The translations under genes were made by a program, and so were the position numbers. The notes under the pieces were generated by a model. The model did no database searches. It was not told the origin of the DNA and saw only the letters and a program-made list of their open reading frames with translations. From an uncultured Erysipelotrichaceae bacterium (lineage in GTDB: Bacteria > Bacillota_I > Bacilli_A > RF39 > UBA660), in contig CACWLI010000006.1 in the NCBI GenBank assembly GCA_902761685.1, positions 1 through 64,000 of the forward strand: a stretch of 64,000 bases of DNA, read 5' to 3'. Positions 26,650 through 36,003 of this stretch are shown piece after piece. Numbering within the stretch: the first letter of the stretch is position 1; each line of letters starts with the position of its first letter.

Positions 26650-27348
26650 CTATTTATATTTCATTATTTCATATATTAAAATACCAGCTGCTACGCTTGC
26701 ATTTAATGAGTTTATTTTTCCTTTCATTGGAAGAGAAACTATTTCATCACAAGCTTTACTTACTCCCATTTTCATTCCATGTCCTTCACTACCAATTACT
26801 AAACATGTTTTAGAGTCAAATTTAATACTTCTGTAATCTCGTCCATCCATATCAGCTCCATAAACCCAAAAACCTAAATCTTTAAGTTTACGAATTGTAT
26901 TAGATAAATTTACTACTTCAATTATTTTCATATGAGAAAGTGCTCCACTAGCAGTTTTATATACAGTACTGTTAACTGACACACTTCTATTCTTTGGAAT
27001 AATTATGTAGTTTACTCCAGCACATTCACATGTTCTAATAATCGCACCAAAATTATGTGGATCTTCTAGTGAATCTAACATAACTACAAAGTTAGCATTG
27101 CTATCTTTTTCTAGTGCTTCAATACTTAAATATTTAAATTCTTCTATATCAAGAGCTATACCTTGATTAACACTATTATTACACATTCTATCTAATTTAT
27201 TTTTATCCATATGAAACTTTTTTAAATTCTTTTTATTTATTTTATTTAAAATTGTTTCATCATTAAAATTATTATCTAAAAATACTTTAAATATTTTTGT
27301 ATTATTATCAAGTATTTCATTAACTACATTTTTTCCATAAACTAACAT
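26650..27348 (-). CDS. rlmB: 23S rRNA (guanosine-2'-O-)-methyltransferase, RlmB type
   Basis: A 232-residue SpoU-family SPOUT methyltransferase. An N-terminal substrate-binding domain (VYGKNVVNEIL, 1-70) is followed by the SPOUT domain with LEDPHNFGAIIRTCECAG (about 93-110), IGSEGHGM (about 185-192) and the knot motif LNASVAAGILIYE. It methylates G2251 of 23S rRNA in better-known relatives; another RNA target cannot be excluded. First gene of an operon with the sigma factor. GGAGTGATATT precedes the ATG. Confidence 0.85.
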   Translation of the reverse strand: MLVYGKNVVNEILDNNTKIFKVFLDNNFNDETILNKINKKNLKKFHMDKNKLDRMCNNSVNQGIALDIEEFKYLSIEALEKDSNANFVVMLDSLEDPHNFGAIIRTCECAGVNYIIIPKNRSVSVNSTVYKTASGALSHMKIIEVVNLSNTIRKLKDLGFWVYGADMDGRDYRSIKFDSKTCLVIGSEGHGMKMGVSKACDEIVSLPMKGKINSLNASVAAGILIYEIMKYK

Positions 27349-27392
27349 AATATCACTCCAACTTTTATAATTTTATCATATTTTTTATTAAT

Positions 27393-27419
27393 TAAAAAGT
27401 TCTAAATAATTAGAACTTA
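27393..27419 (-). terminator. Intrinsic terminator overlapping lgt stop
   Basis: AAGTTCTAA and TTAGAACTT pair with T-rich sequence following on the minus strand. Confidence 0.75.
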
Positions 27420-28225
27420 AAATCTTCTTCTGGTTTGTTATATAAATTATCTAGTTTTAATCCTCTATTTGCTGTTATAAATAATATTATTCCTCCTAAA
27501 AACATTATAACACTAACTACTTGAGCTATTCTAATACTACCAAGCATTAATGCATCTGTTCTAAAGAATTCAATAAAGAATCTTATTAATCCATAAATAA
27601 CTAAGTATGAAGCAAAAACTTGAGATATTTTAGTATATTTTCTTCTTCTAATTATTAATAATATTATAAATCCAAGTAAGCAACCAAGTGATTCAAAGTA
27701 AAACATTGGTAAATGGTAAACTCCATTAATAGACATATTATCTATTACAAATTGAGGTATTATTTTCATATTTACAAGTGTTTTATATGCAACTACTTTA
27801 CCATAAGCTTCTTGATTAAAGAAGTTACCCCATCTTCCAATTGCTTGTCCTATTATTAATGCAGGAGCCATAATATCTAACATTTTTTTAATTCTAATAT
27901 GATATTTCTTACAATAAATAATTATTGTTATTAATCCAAATAGCATACCTCCATGAATAGCTAGTCCACCATTCCATATTTTTAATATTTCAATTGGATT
28001 ACTTTTATAATAATTAAAATTGAATACTACATAATATAATCTTGCTCCAAGTATTCCAAATATTAAAACCCAAAACATTAAATTAAAAATAAATTCTTTA
28101 CTTATTTGAAATCTTTTAGATTCATTTAATATTAGAAAATACGCAATTATTACAGCAAGTAATATTAATACACTATACCATCTAATTTCAAATCCAAATA
28201 TTTCAAATAATACTGGATCTAACAT
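27410..28225 (-). CDS. lgt: Prolipoprotein diacylglyceryl transferase
   Basis: Transfers diacylglycerol from phosphatidylglycerol to the lipobox Cys of prolipoproteins. About seven membrane segments; conserved GGLAIHGG and the signature GQAIGRWGNFFNQEAYG (about 135-151) are present. The start is the ATG at 28225 behind GAGGGTGA; the in-frame GTG three codons upstream is part of that ribosome site. 271 residues, normal length. The lipoprotein at 17543 is a likely substrate. It is the last of a prepilin, holin-like, lgt operon. Confidence 0.95.
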   Translation of the reverse strand: MLDPVLFEIFGFEIRWYSVLILLAVIIAYFLILNESKRFQISKEFIFNLMFWVLIFGILGARLYYVVFNFNYYKSNPIEILKIWNGGLAIHGGMLFGLITIIIYCKKYHIRIKKMLDIMAPALIIGQAIGRWGNFFNQEAYGKVVAYKTLVNMKIIPQFVIDNMSINGVYHLPMFYFESLGCLLGFIILLIIRRRKYTKISQVFASYLVIYGLIRFFIEFFRTDALMLGSIRIAQVVSVIMFLGGIILFITANRGLKLDNLYNKPEEDFKF

Positions 28226-28230
28226 AAATG

Positions 28231-28644
28231 TCACCCTCTTCCAAATTTATTAGTTATTAATCTATCAAATATAATTTTTAATGCACTTATAAATATTGCA
28301 ATTATAAATGTATGAATGAAGCCTGATATTTCAAATGATGAAGCCATTAAAACATCACATATTTTTAATATAATCATATTAACTATTGGATAAGCTATTC
28401 CATAAGTTACTATGCTAAGTGGAAGTGTCCAATAAATTAATATAGGTTTAATTGTATAATTTAATGCACTTAATATTAAAGCAGCAATAATAGCATACCA
28501 GAAATTCTCTATATGTAAATTTCTAAATAAAGAAGCAGCTATATATAATACTAATGCATAAACAACTATTCCAACTACAAACTGAATAGCATCTATACTA
28601 TTATTTCTTCTATTGTCTATTTTATACAATTTAGCTTTTGTCAA
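28231..28644 (-). CDS. Phage-holin-4 / YvlD-like membrane protein
   Basis: A 137-residue protein with four membrane segments and a basic N-terminus, of the Phage_holin_4_2 (YvlD) type found in many Firmicutes chromosomes; that family is not restricted to phages. The start is TTG at 28644, overlapping the prepilin stop (TTTGA), with GGAGG nine bases upstream. Ends in a TGA stop six bases before the lgt ATG. A chromosomal housekeeping membrane protein is more likely than a lysis holin. Confidence 0.65.
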   Translation of the reverse strand: MTKAKLYKIDNRRNNSIDAIQFVVGIVVYALVLYIAASLFRNLHIENFWYAIIAALILSALNYTIKPILIYWTLPLSIVTYGIAYPIVNMIILKICDVLMASSFEISGFIHTFIIAIFISALKIIFDRLITNKFGRG

Positions 28645-29171
28645 ACTTCATTTCCTCCACATAAAACAATTATTTGTTGACTTCCATCTTTAATATTTTT
28701 AATTCCATCTGTCATATATTCATTACCACATTGTAAATATGTTTTACCATTTTTATATGCTGTATAATCTGAATCACTTTGATAATAAACAAATCCTAAG
28801 CAATTAACATTTGTCTTATAATATACAGCATCTATATATGTACTATTACCACCAGTAGTATCATCTAAATGATCATTTTTAGTATCATATCCTAAATTTT
28901 GAAGTGTACTTAAACAAATATATCTATTTTTACCGTCACTAGTTTTTTTAACAAAGTCACCACATTGGCCTTTCTTTTTACCAATTGGATGAGTACAATA
29001 ATCATTAACAAATATATTAGCTGCATCTAACACAGAATTTTCTTGTATATCCATTGATTTAGTTGTACTATCAGTAAATAATTTCATAACATTTGGTACA
29101 ACTATAATTGATAAAACTGCTACTATAGCAATAACTGCTAGTAATTCTACTAACGTAAATCCTTTTTTCAT
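28641..29171 (-). CDS. Type IV prepilin-like protein
   Basis: The 176-residue product begins MKKGFTLVELL, the classic prepilin peptidase site (cut after G4, F5 methylated, E9), then a hydrophobic helix to about residue 27. The C-terminal domain has Cys residues in pairs (YCTHP, QCGDF, ICLST, NCLGF, QCGNE, LCGGN) likely to form disulfides. AGGTGAT precedes the ATG. No prepilin peptidase or assembly ATPase is in the window, so assembly would need distant genes. Confidence 0.85.
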   Translation of the reverse strand: MKKGFTLVELLAVIAIVAVLSIIVVPNVMKLFTDSTTKSMDIQENSVLDAANIFVNDYCTHPIGKKKGQCGDFVKKTSDGKNRYICLSTLQNLGYDTKNDHLDDTTGGNSTYIDAVYYKTNVNCLGFVYYQSDSDYTAYKNGKTYLQCGNEYMTDGIKNIKDGSQQIIVLCGGNEV

Positions 29172-29251
29172 ATATCATCACCTTAAATTAATTGTATCAT
29201 TTAATATAATAAATTTTCAATAAAAAAAATTATATTTGTCATAAAATAAAA

Positions 29252-29277
29252 AAGTCAATCTAATGACTGACTAATTA
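29252..29277 (-). terminator. Intrinsic terminator of rpmF
   Basis: AGTCAGTC and GATTGACT pair imperfectly, followed by T6 on the minus strand, overlapping the rpmF stop. Confidence 0.6.
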
Positions 29278-29487
29278 TTTTTCATCTTTTTTAACTTTAA
29301 TAGTTTCTTTTCCTTTATAGAAACCACATTTAGTACAAGCTCTATGAGGAGCTACTACAGCACCACAGTTACTACAAGTAGTAGTTGTTGGAGCAGTTTT
29401 CTTTAAATGAGTTCTTCTTTGTCTTTTAGCAGTTTTACTAATTCTTCTAAAAGGTAGTGCACCAAATAATTGAATATCTAATTTCAT
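29275..29487 (-). CDS. rpmF: 50S ribosomal protein bL32 with N-terminal extension
   Basis: The 70-residue product contains the L32 core: ALPFRRISKTAKRQRRTHLK, then a zinc ribbon CSNC ... CTKC. The usual protein begins M-A-V-P-x-R-R. Here AGGAGG is eight bases before an ATG that lies nine residues upstream, giving the leader MKLDIQLFG. No in-frame Met stands at the canonical start, so the leader must be translated. It resembles the leader of Firmicutes bL27 (MLxLNLQFFA), which protease Prp removes. See findings. Confidence 0.96.
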   Translation of the reverse strand: MKLDIQLFGALPFRRISKTAKRQRRTHLKKTAPTTTTCSNCGAVVAPHRACTKCGFYKGKETIKVKKDEK

Positions 29488-29590
29488 CTTTTATTCCTCC
29501 TTCGCGCGTATTTTAGTATATATACTTTTTTGCATTTGCTTATGTATTTTCTCATAAATAATAAAAAATATCAAGTAAAATTATCAAAAA

Positions 29591-29619
29591 TTGAAGAATT
29601 TATTTTAATTTGCTATAAT
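29591..29619 (+). promoter_or_regulatory. tmcAL: Promoter of tmcAL
   Basis: TTGAAG, 17-base spacer, TATAAT with TGC before it (extended -10). Lies inside the longer open frame and fixes the start at 29644. Confidence 0.75.
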
Positions 29620-29643
29620 AAAGCCATAAAAAAGAGGTTTTTT

Positions 29644-30789
29644 ATGAAAAAAATTATTGGAATAGTTGTAGAATATAATCCATTTCATAATGGACACAAA
29701 TATCAAATTGATAAAATCAAAGAAGTTTACCCTGATTCAATCATTATAGTTTGTATGTCTTCTTCATTTACTCAAAGAGGAGATTATTCAATTATTAATA
29801 AATGGGATAAAACTAAATTAGCACTTTTAAATGGAGTTGATATTGTAGTTGAACTTCCATATCTATACTCTACTCAAAGTAGTGATATATTTGCTAAATA
29901 TAGTATTAAACTACTAAATGAACTTAAAATAGATACACTAGTATTTGGAAGTGAAACAGAAGATATAATGGATATTATAGAATCAGCTAAAACTCAATTA
30001 TTTAATAAGTATTTTGATAATATAGTAAAAGATTATATGGACAAAGGTATAAACTATCCTACAGCTTTAAATAATGCACTAAAAGACTTAAATAGTGCTC
30101 CTATTAAAACACCAAATGATTTGCTAGCATTATCTTATATAAAAGAAATACTAAAAAATAAATATAAAATAGAACCATATAATATTAAAAGAACAAATGA
30201 TTACCATGATAAATCATCTAATGATGATATTGTTTCCTCTACTAATATTAGAACAAAATTACTAAATCATGAAGATATCAAAAAACAAGTTCCAGAAAAT
30301 GTATATAACGTTTTAAAAGATAAAAATATTGAATCTAAATATTTTGAATATCTAAAGTATAAAATATTATCTGAAACTACTTTAGAAAAATATCTAGATG
30401 TTGATGAAGGACTAAGTACAAGAATTAAGGATGCTATTAATAAATCTAATTCTTTAGATGAACTAATATTAAATATTAAAACTAAAAGATATACATATAA
30501 TAAAATATCAAGAATGTTAAACCATATATTATGTTCTTTAACTAAAGAAGAAAATAAATCTATTAAAAAATTAGAATATATCAGAATACTTGGATTTAGT
30601 GAAAATGGTCAAAAATATTTAAATAGTATTAAGAAAAGTATTAAAACTCCTATATTAAATAAATATGATACTTTTAAATATAAAACTCTTAATATTGAAA
30701 AAAGAGTTAGCAATATCTACTCTATTATTTATGAAGATATTATGGCAAATGAAATAAATAATAAACCAATTAAAAATACAGATTTATAA
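29644..30789 (+). CDS. tmcAL: tRNA(Met) cytidine acetate ligase
   Basis: TmcAL (YlbM) forms acetyl-AMP from acetate and ATP and acetylates C34 of elongator tRNA-Met. The nucleotidyltransferase core motifs EYNPFHNGHKYQI (about 9-21, HxGH type) and the SSTNIR segment near 195 are present. The start at 29644 follows AGAGG and the promoter at 29591-29619; 381 residues, typical length. Monocistronic. Confidence 0.92.
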   Translation: MKKIIGIVVEYNPFHNGHKYQIDKIKEVYPDSIIIVCMSSSFTQRGDYSIINKWDKTKLALLNGVDIVVELPYLYSTQSSDIFAKYSIKLLNELKIDTLVFGSETEDIMDIIESAKTQLFNKYFDNIVKDYMDKGINYPTALNNALKDLNSAPIKTPNDLLALSYIKEILKNKYKIEPYNIKRTNDYHDKSSNDDIVSSTNIRTKLLNHEDIKKQVPENVYNVLKDKNIESKYFEYLKYKILSETTLEKYLDVDEGLSTRIKDAINKSNSLDELILNIKTKRYTYNKISRMLNHILCSLTKEENKSIKKLEYIRILGFSENGQKYLNSIKKSIKTPILNKYDTFKYKTLNIEKRVSNIYSIIYEDIMANEINNKPIKNTDL

Positions 30790-30803
30790 TCTGTATTTTA
30801 TTT
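30774..30803. terminator. Bidirectional terminator after tmcAL
   Basis: AAAATACAGAT and ATCTGTATTTT pair; the tmcAL stop is in the loop. Serves the convergent 30803 gene too. Confidence 0.85.
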
Positions 30804-33325
30804 TATCTACTCTTGCCACCAGGTAATACTGTATTTTCATCCGTAATGGCATTTTCAATACCAACTGGAAAAACTTCTTCTCCAATATAGCTTCCACTTA
30901 AATTACATCCACTTAAGTCTCCACTAATATTCCTATCACTAAATTTAGCATTACTTAAATCTTTATTATAAACATTTTGAGGATTAAAAATAATATTTGT
31001 TTCACTCCAGTCAATACCAGATGCTTTTAAGTTATTAGTGTTTGTAAAAGATAAATTCAAAAATCTTAATACTCTTATAAATTCACTTCTAATTTCATAA
31101 TGATCATCAACTTTAACTAATAATATATCATCTCCTATTGTATACTTATGATATAAATTAATTAATGCATTTTGATCATTAAATTTTTCAAGTGCTTCAA
31201 TACTATTCATAAGAGCATTTAGTGAATTAGTAACATCCTTAATTCTTTCCTGTTTTTCTTTTTCAAGTTTTTCTTCTTCTAATTTTTTTTGAAGTAATTC
31301 TTTTTTATGTTTTTCTTCTTCACTCCTCTTTTTCTCTTCTTCTAATTTAACTATAGTATCCACTTTTTTATTTTTTGATTCAATAGTTGGTTTCAAATCA
31401 AGTTCATCATCTAAACTAAATCCAAAATAGTCTTCCATTAATTCAATAGATGATTTATCACTAGTAAGTACATATTCACTAATTTTTAAATTTACTATTT
31501 TACTATCTTCTATTTTTGCTCTTTCTACAATATAATTAAATAATTCTTTTGTACAATTTGGATTATTAATTATTGCTTCAAATATAGTAGCATCAACACC
31601 TATTTCATATTCAAAATTAACTCTTCTAAATAAATAATTAGATTTACTAACTCTATCTAATAATTCAAGTGGACAATTTCTATTTGAAAGTATTCTATAA
31701 GTTAACTCATTACTAGATAAAAAGTCAGCAATACCTTTTAATTCTTCTGCTGTAGTATATGGATTACTTGCTATCATTAAACTTCTTTTATCTTCATTAG
31801 TACAAAAACGTAATAATCTTTCTAATTTATCTTTTGTACAATATTTACTTTTAGAAAGACCAAGTAATCTAAATCTTTCTGATTCAGGATAAAAATTAGA
31901 ACCAATATTATAAAATAACTTATTAAATGTGCTTTCATTACAGTTGGGGTTATCTAATACGCCTTTAACTTGAAATTCTGTTAAAAAAGGTTCATTAATT
32001 ATCATTTCATTTACATTTGTATTTGGATTAGATAAACATAAACTTGCATAATAATCTAAAAAGTCTTCATTTATTTTTATAGTTGTATTTAAATAATTTG
32101 GCTTCATTTTTTCTAAATAATCACTCATTTGATAATACGCATGATATAATGTTCGATAACTAACATTTTGATGTTTTGCTATCATGTCTAAAATATCAAA
32201 TCTTGTTCTATCATCTAATTTAATATCAAATAAATCATTTACCATATCTCTAAATAAATCACTAGGACAATTTTCATTTAGTAAAACATCATAACAAGAT
32301 AAATCTGTTTTCTCTTCTAATTTAGGAAACATTCTAGAATAATATTCATATAGTTTTCTTTTTGGTAAATTAGGATTTTTAAAATACAATCTTTTATATA
32401 AATAAACTCCTGTTACCGTGTCTATATCAATAAAATTTGCAAAATCACCAATTCTTTTACTTGTTAAAACCAATAGTTTTAGTGTTTCATTAGAATTAAA
32501 TAAAGATTCTAATATTTTTTTATCACTATATCTGCTATATTTTTTATATATTAAATTTAAAAGTGTATTTTCTTCAATACTAGTTTTATTTTGAGCAATA
32601 CTCTTAAATCTATCATAAGATGATTTATCTATTATTTGTTTTCTTTCTTCTTTTACTGTTTGACTAATCTCTTTTTTAAAACTAGATTTTAAATAAGCTA
32701 GAGCTTGTTCTTCAGTATCAACAAATGACTTATATGGAAAGTTACCTACAATAATATCTCTTGAAATAAATTTACCAATATTTTCATCATAAAGCCATAC
32801 TATTGGTGTTACTTCTATCCAAATTGGACTACCATTTTTATAGTTGTAGTAGTTTCCTTCTAGCAAATTAACTTCCATTCTAATATATCTTTTACCTTTA
32901 TACTCATATTCAAAATAAGTTTTATCAGATGTATAAGAATTACCTGTTTTGGGTAATAAACCTTTTTTATATTGTCTTTCTAATATATTATTTGTTGATC
33001 TAAATACTCTTTTTTGAGGAAAGTATCCATATTCAACAGCTTGATATTTCTTCTTTCTAAAATTAGTAACATAATTTTTATTTTCATGAAGAAATTTTGT
33101 TAAATCACTTACATCTAAAGTTGGTCTAATATAACAAGCAAGCGGAATATAATTACTTATTCTTTTAGTATCTAAATCAATACTTTGTACTTTTTTATTA
33201 ACAATTGTATAAATTGATTTATGAGGATTACTTTGATAATCACTTAGATAGCAAAAATCAGATCTATATGCATATAGATCTAATTCAATATCTAAATTTG
33301 TATAATCAGGTAAACTAAATTCCAT
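30803..33325 (-). CDS. Large repeat protein of unknown function
   Basis: The 840-residue product has no signal or TM. The N-terminal ~240 residues form a Tyr-rich domain. The middle (about 330-640) has degenerate helical repeats with units such as NENCPSDLF, DNPNCNESTF, SNPYTTAEEL, NRNCPLELL and NNPNCTKELF. These resemble leucine-rich-variant repeats. Next is a charged coiled coil (about 665-700, EEEKHKKELL type). The C-terminus has pentapeptide-like units (LSNAKFSDRNISG, LSGCNLSGSYIG). Such repeats usually bind proteins. AGGAG precedes the ATG. Likely an adapter or scaffold. Confidence 0.6.
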   Translation of the reverse strand: MEFSLPDYTNLDIELDLYAYRSDFCYLSDYQSNPHKSIYTIVNKKVQSIDLDTKRISNYIPLACYIRPTLDVSDLTKFLHENKNYVTNFRKKKYQAVEYGYFPQKRVFRSTNNILERQYKKGLLPKTGNSYTSDKTYFEYEYKGKRYIRMEVNLLEGNYYNYKNGSPIWIEVTPIVWLYDENIGKFISRDIIVGNFPYKSFVDTEEQALAYLKSSFKKEISQTVKEERKQIIDKSSYDRFKSIAQNKTSIEENTLLNLIYKKYSRYSDKKILESLFNSNETLKLLVLTSKRIGDFANFIDIDTVTGVYLYKRLYFKNPNLPKRKLYEYYSRMFPKLEEKTDLSCYDVLLNENCPSDLFRDMVNDLFDIKLDDRTRFDILDMIAKHQNVSYRTLYHAYYQMSDYLEKMKPNYLNTTIKINEDFLDYYASLCLSNPNTNVNEMIINEPFLTEFQVKGVLDNPNCNESTFNKLFYNIGSNFYPESERFRLLGLSKSKYCTKDKLERLLRFCTNEDKRSLMIASNPYTTAEELKGIADFLSSNELTYRILSNRNCPLELLDRVSKSNYLFRRVNFEYEIGVDATIFEAIINNPNCTKELFNYIVERAKIEDSKIVNLKISEYVLTSDKSSIELMEDYFGFSLDDELDLKPTIESKNKKVDTIVKLEEEKKRSEEEKHKKELLQKKLEEEKLEKEKQERIKDVTNSLNALMNSIEALEKFNDQNALINLYHKYTIGDDILLVKVDDHYEIRSEFIRVLRFLNLSFTNTNNLKASGIDWSETNIIFNPQNVYNKDLSNAKFSDRNISGDLSGCNLSGSYIGEEVFPVGIENAITDENTVLPGGKSR

Positions 33326-33359
33326 TTCATACTCCTACTATTATAATTATAGCATAAAT

Positions 33360-35927
33360 TTATTTTGCTTCATACCAATTTTTACCATAATTAATTGATA
33401 CTTTTAATGGAACCGATAATTTATAAATACCTTCCATTGTATCTCTAATTAATTCTTTAACTTCTTCTAGTTCATTATTTGGAGTGTCAAATATAAGTTC
33501 ATCATGTACTTGTAATAACATTTTTGTTTTATATCCTTTTTCTTTTAATAAGCTATGTAATTTTATCATAGCAAGTTTTAATATATCTGCTCCAGTTCCT
33601 TGGATTGGAGTATTAAGAGCCATTCTATCTCCCATACTTCTAATTAAATGATTAGTATTTTTAATTTCTTCAATTTCTCTTTTTCTATTTAATAGAGTTC
33701 TAACATATCCAAGTTCACGAGTCTTTTTAACTATTTCTTTCATATAAGTATCAACTTCAGGATATAAATGTAAGTATTTTTCAATATACTTTTTAGCTTC
33801 AAATGGACTAATATCTAAGTTTTCACCTAGTCCATAACCACTAATTCCATATACAATACCAAATATAACACTTTTAGCTATTCTTCTTTCATTTGGTGTA
33901 ATACTTAATTCATCTTTATCAAATATATCACATGCTACATGAGTATGAATATCTTCTCCATTAATAAATGCTTGTTTTAAACTTTCTGAATTACTAATAT
34001 GAGCAAGTATTCTAAGTTCTATTTGAGAGTAATCACTTGATAATAATACTGAATCTTTACTTGCTACAAAGGCTTTTCTAATTTTCTTTCCTTCTTCACT
34101 TCTAACCGGTATATTTTGAAGATTTGGTTCAATAGATGATAATCTTCCAGTACGAGTACCAGTTTGTAAATATATTGTATGAATTTTACCATCTTCATGA
34201 ATATAATCATTAAATGTATTTAAATAAGTAGTATATAATTTATTTAAATTTCTATATTCAAGTAATTCTTTAATAATTGGATTATAATCAATATATTTAA
34301 TTAATACATCATGAGCAGTACTAGTAGCATTCTTTCCTCTTCCTTTTGGTAAACCTAATTTATCATAAAGAATATATCCTAATTGTTTAGGACTAGATAT
34401 ATTAAATTCTTCTCCAGCTAGATTATATATTGTTGTTTCAAGTAAATCTAATTTTACTTTTATATCACTCTTTAATTCATCTATTACTTCACTTTTAACA
34501 TTAATACCATTTATTTCCATATCGGAAAGTACTTCTATTAAAGGGTGTTCCATATCATAATATAAATCATATAGTTCTTCACTCTTTAATTTATCATTAA
34601 AATCTTTATATGTTTCATATAAGAATTTAGCTTTTTTAACTATTATATTTTGAACGTCTTCACTAGTTAAATCACTTTTCTTATTAATTATATTTGTATA
34701 ATATGGTATTTCTATTCCATAAGTAGTACTTAAGTATGATACATCTTCTTTTACATTATAACCAAGTAAGTAAGATGCAATTAATGTATCAAATTTACTA
34801 TGAGTTTCTATTCCTAATTTATTTAAAAATACAAAATTCTTTTTATGATCAAAAGTTACAAGTACATTTTTAAGTAAATCACTATTTAACATCAAACTAG
34901 CTTTATCAAAATAATAAGATTTTTTTCCATCATAAATAGAAGCTCCAATAATATCAGCATTATTATAATTTGTATTATTTAGTTCTAAATAAAAGCTATA
35001 ATCATTTTTTAAATCTAATTTTCCTTTAACTATTTCATAACTAGTAACAGTTTTATCTATTTTAGACGGAATAGTTTTTAAAAATGAATTAAATTCTAAT
35101 TCTTTATATTTATCTATTAATTCATTTGTTTTAGGTCCATTATATTTAATATCATCAAATGTATATTCAAATGGAATTGTTTTATATATAGTAGCAAGTT
35201 TATATGAAAAATAAGCATTATCTTTATCATTAATTAATTTTTCACGAGTTTTACCACTAATTTCATCAATATGTTCATATACTCCATCTAAAGTACCATA
35301 TTTTTGTAATAAAGAAAGAGCTGTTTTTTCTCCAATACCTTTTACACCAGGTATATTGTCACTAGCATCACCCATTAAACTCTTTAAATCAATCATTCTA
35401 ATTGGTTCTAGTCCATATGTATCAAAGAATGTTTTAGTATTCATCATTATATAATCTTTTTGTTTTAATAATTTTACATCTACTTCTTCACTAATTAATT
35501 GTAATAAATCTTTATCACTACTTATAATTGTAGCATTATAATTTTTATCTTCATCAGCCATTCTAGCAAATGTACCAATTATATCATCTGCTTCATAGTT
35601 ATCACATTCAATATATTTAATACCCATTAGTGTACATAATTCTTTAGCAAGAGGAAATTGTATTTTTAAATCATTTGGAGTTTCAATTCTTCCATCTTTA
35701 TAATTATCATACATATCTTGTCTAAAATTATGTCCTTTATCAAAAGCAACCATTATATATTCAGGATTCTCTTCATTAATTATTTTATTCATCATATTAG
35801 TAAAACCATATAATGCATTAGTAGGAATCCCTTTAGAATTTTTCATTAAGTTTCCTGTATATGCTGTTGCATAATAACTTCTAAATAATAAATTATTTCC
35901 ATCTATTAATAATGCTCTTTTTTTCAT
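33360..35927 (-). CDS. polA: DNA polymerase I
   Basis: Fills gaps and removes RNA primers. The 5'-3' exonuclease domain (1-290) has LIDGNNLLFRSYYA and DASDNIPGVKGIGEKTA. The central 3'-5' exonuclease-like domain (about 300-470) has lost the catalytic acidic motifs, as in Bacillus Pol I. The polymerase domain includes DYSQIELRILAH (motif A), the O-helix RRIAKSVIFGIVYG and QVHDELIFD (motif C). Length 855, normal. AGGTGAT precedes the ATG. Confidence 0.97.
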   Translation of the reverse strand: MKKRALLIDGNNLLFRSYYATAYTGNLMKNSKGIPTNALYGFTNMMNKIINEENPEYIMVAFDKGHNFRQDMYDNYKDGRIETPNDLKIQFPLAKELCTLMGIKYIECDNYEADDIIGTFARMADEDKNYNATIISSDKDLLQLISEEVDVKLLKQKDYIMMNTKTFFDTYGLEPIRMIDLKSLMGDASDNIPGVKGIGEKTALSLLQKYGTLDGVYEHIDEISGKTREKLINDKDNAYFSYKLATIYKTIPFEYTFDDIKYNGPKTNELIDKYKELEFNSFLKTIPSKIDKTVTSYEIVKGKLDLKNDYSFYLELNNTNYNNADIIGASIYDGKKSYYFDKASLMLNSDLLKNVLVTFDHKKNFVFLNKLGIETHSKFDTLIASYLLGYNVKEDVSYLSTTYGIEIPYYTNIINKKSDLTSEDVQNIIVKKAKFLYETYKDFNDKLKSEELYDLYYDMEHPLIEVLSDMEINGINVKSEVIDELKSDIKVKLDLLETTIYNLAGEEFNISSPKQLGYILYDKLGLPKGRGKNATSTAHDVLIKYIDYNPIIKELLEYRNLNKLYTTYLNTFNDYIHEDGKIHTIYLQTGTRTGRLSSIEPNLQNIPVRSEEGKKIRKAFVASKDSVLLSSDYSQIELRILAHISNSESLKQAFINGEDIHTHVACDIFDKDELSITPNERRIAKSVIFGIVYGISGYGLGENLDISPFEAKKYIEKYLHLYPEVDTYMKEIVKKTRELGYVRTLLNRKREIEEIKNTNHLIRSMGDRMALNTPIQGTGADILKLAMIKLHSLLKEKGYKTKMLLQVHDELIFDTPNNELEEVKELIRDTMEGIYKLSVPLKVSINYGKNWYEAK

Positions 35928-35973
35928 GTTATCACCTAAAATTATTATATAACATATTAATTTTTTTATAAAG

Positions 35974-36003
35974 AAAAAAGATAAAACTATTATTTTATCT
36001 TTT
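35974..36003 (-). terminator. Intrinsic terminator overlapping stop of 35995 gene
   Basis: AAAAGATAAAA and TTTTATCTTTT pair on the minus strand with a T-run after. Confidence 0.7.

Noticed and set aside
28231..28644. TGA might code for Trp (Mycoplasma code).
   Set aside because: TGA ends this gene and the prepilin gene at positions that match family lengths, and Trp in tgt, lgt, polA and others is TGG.
28231..28644. Prophage holin and a cell-lysis cassette.
   Set aside because: YvlD-type proteins are usual in Firmicutes chromosomes; no phage genes are nearby and the neighbours are prepilin and lgt.
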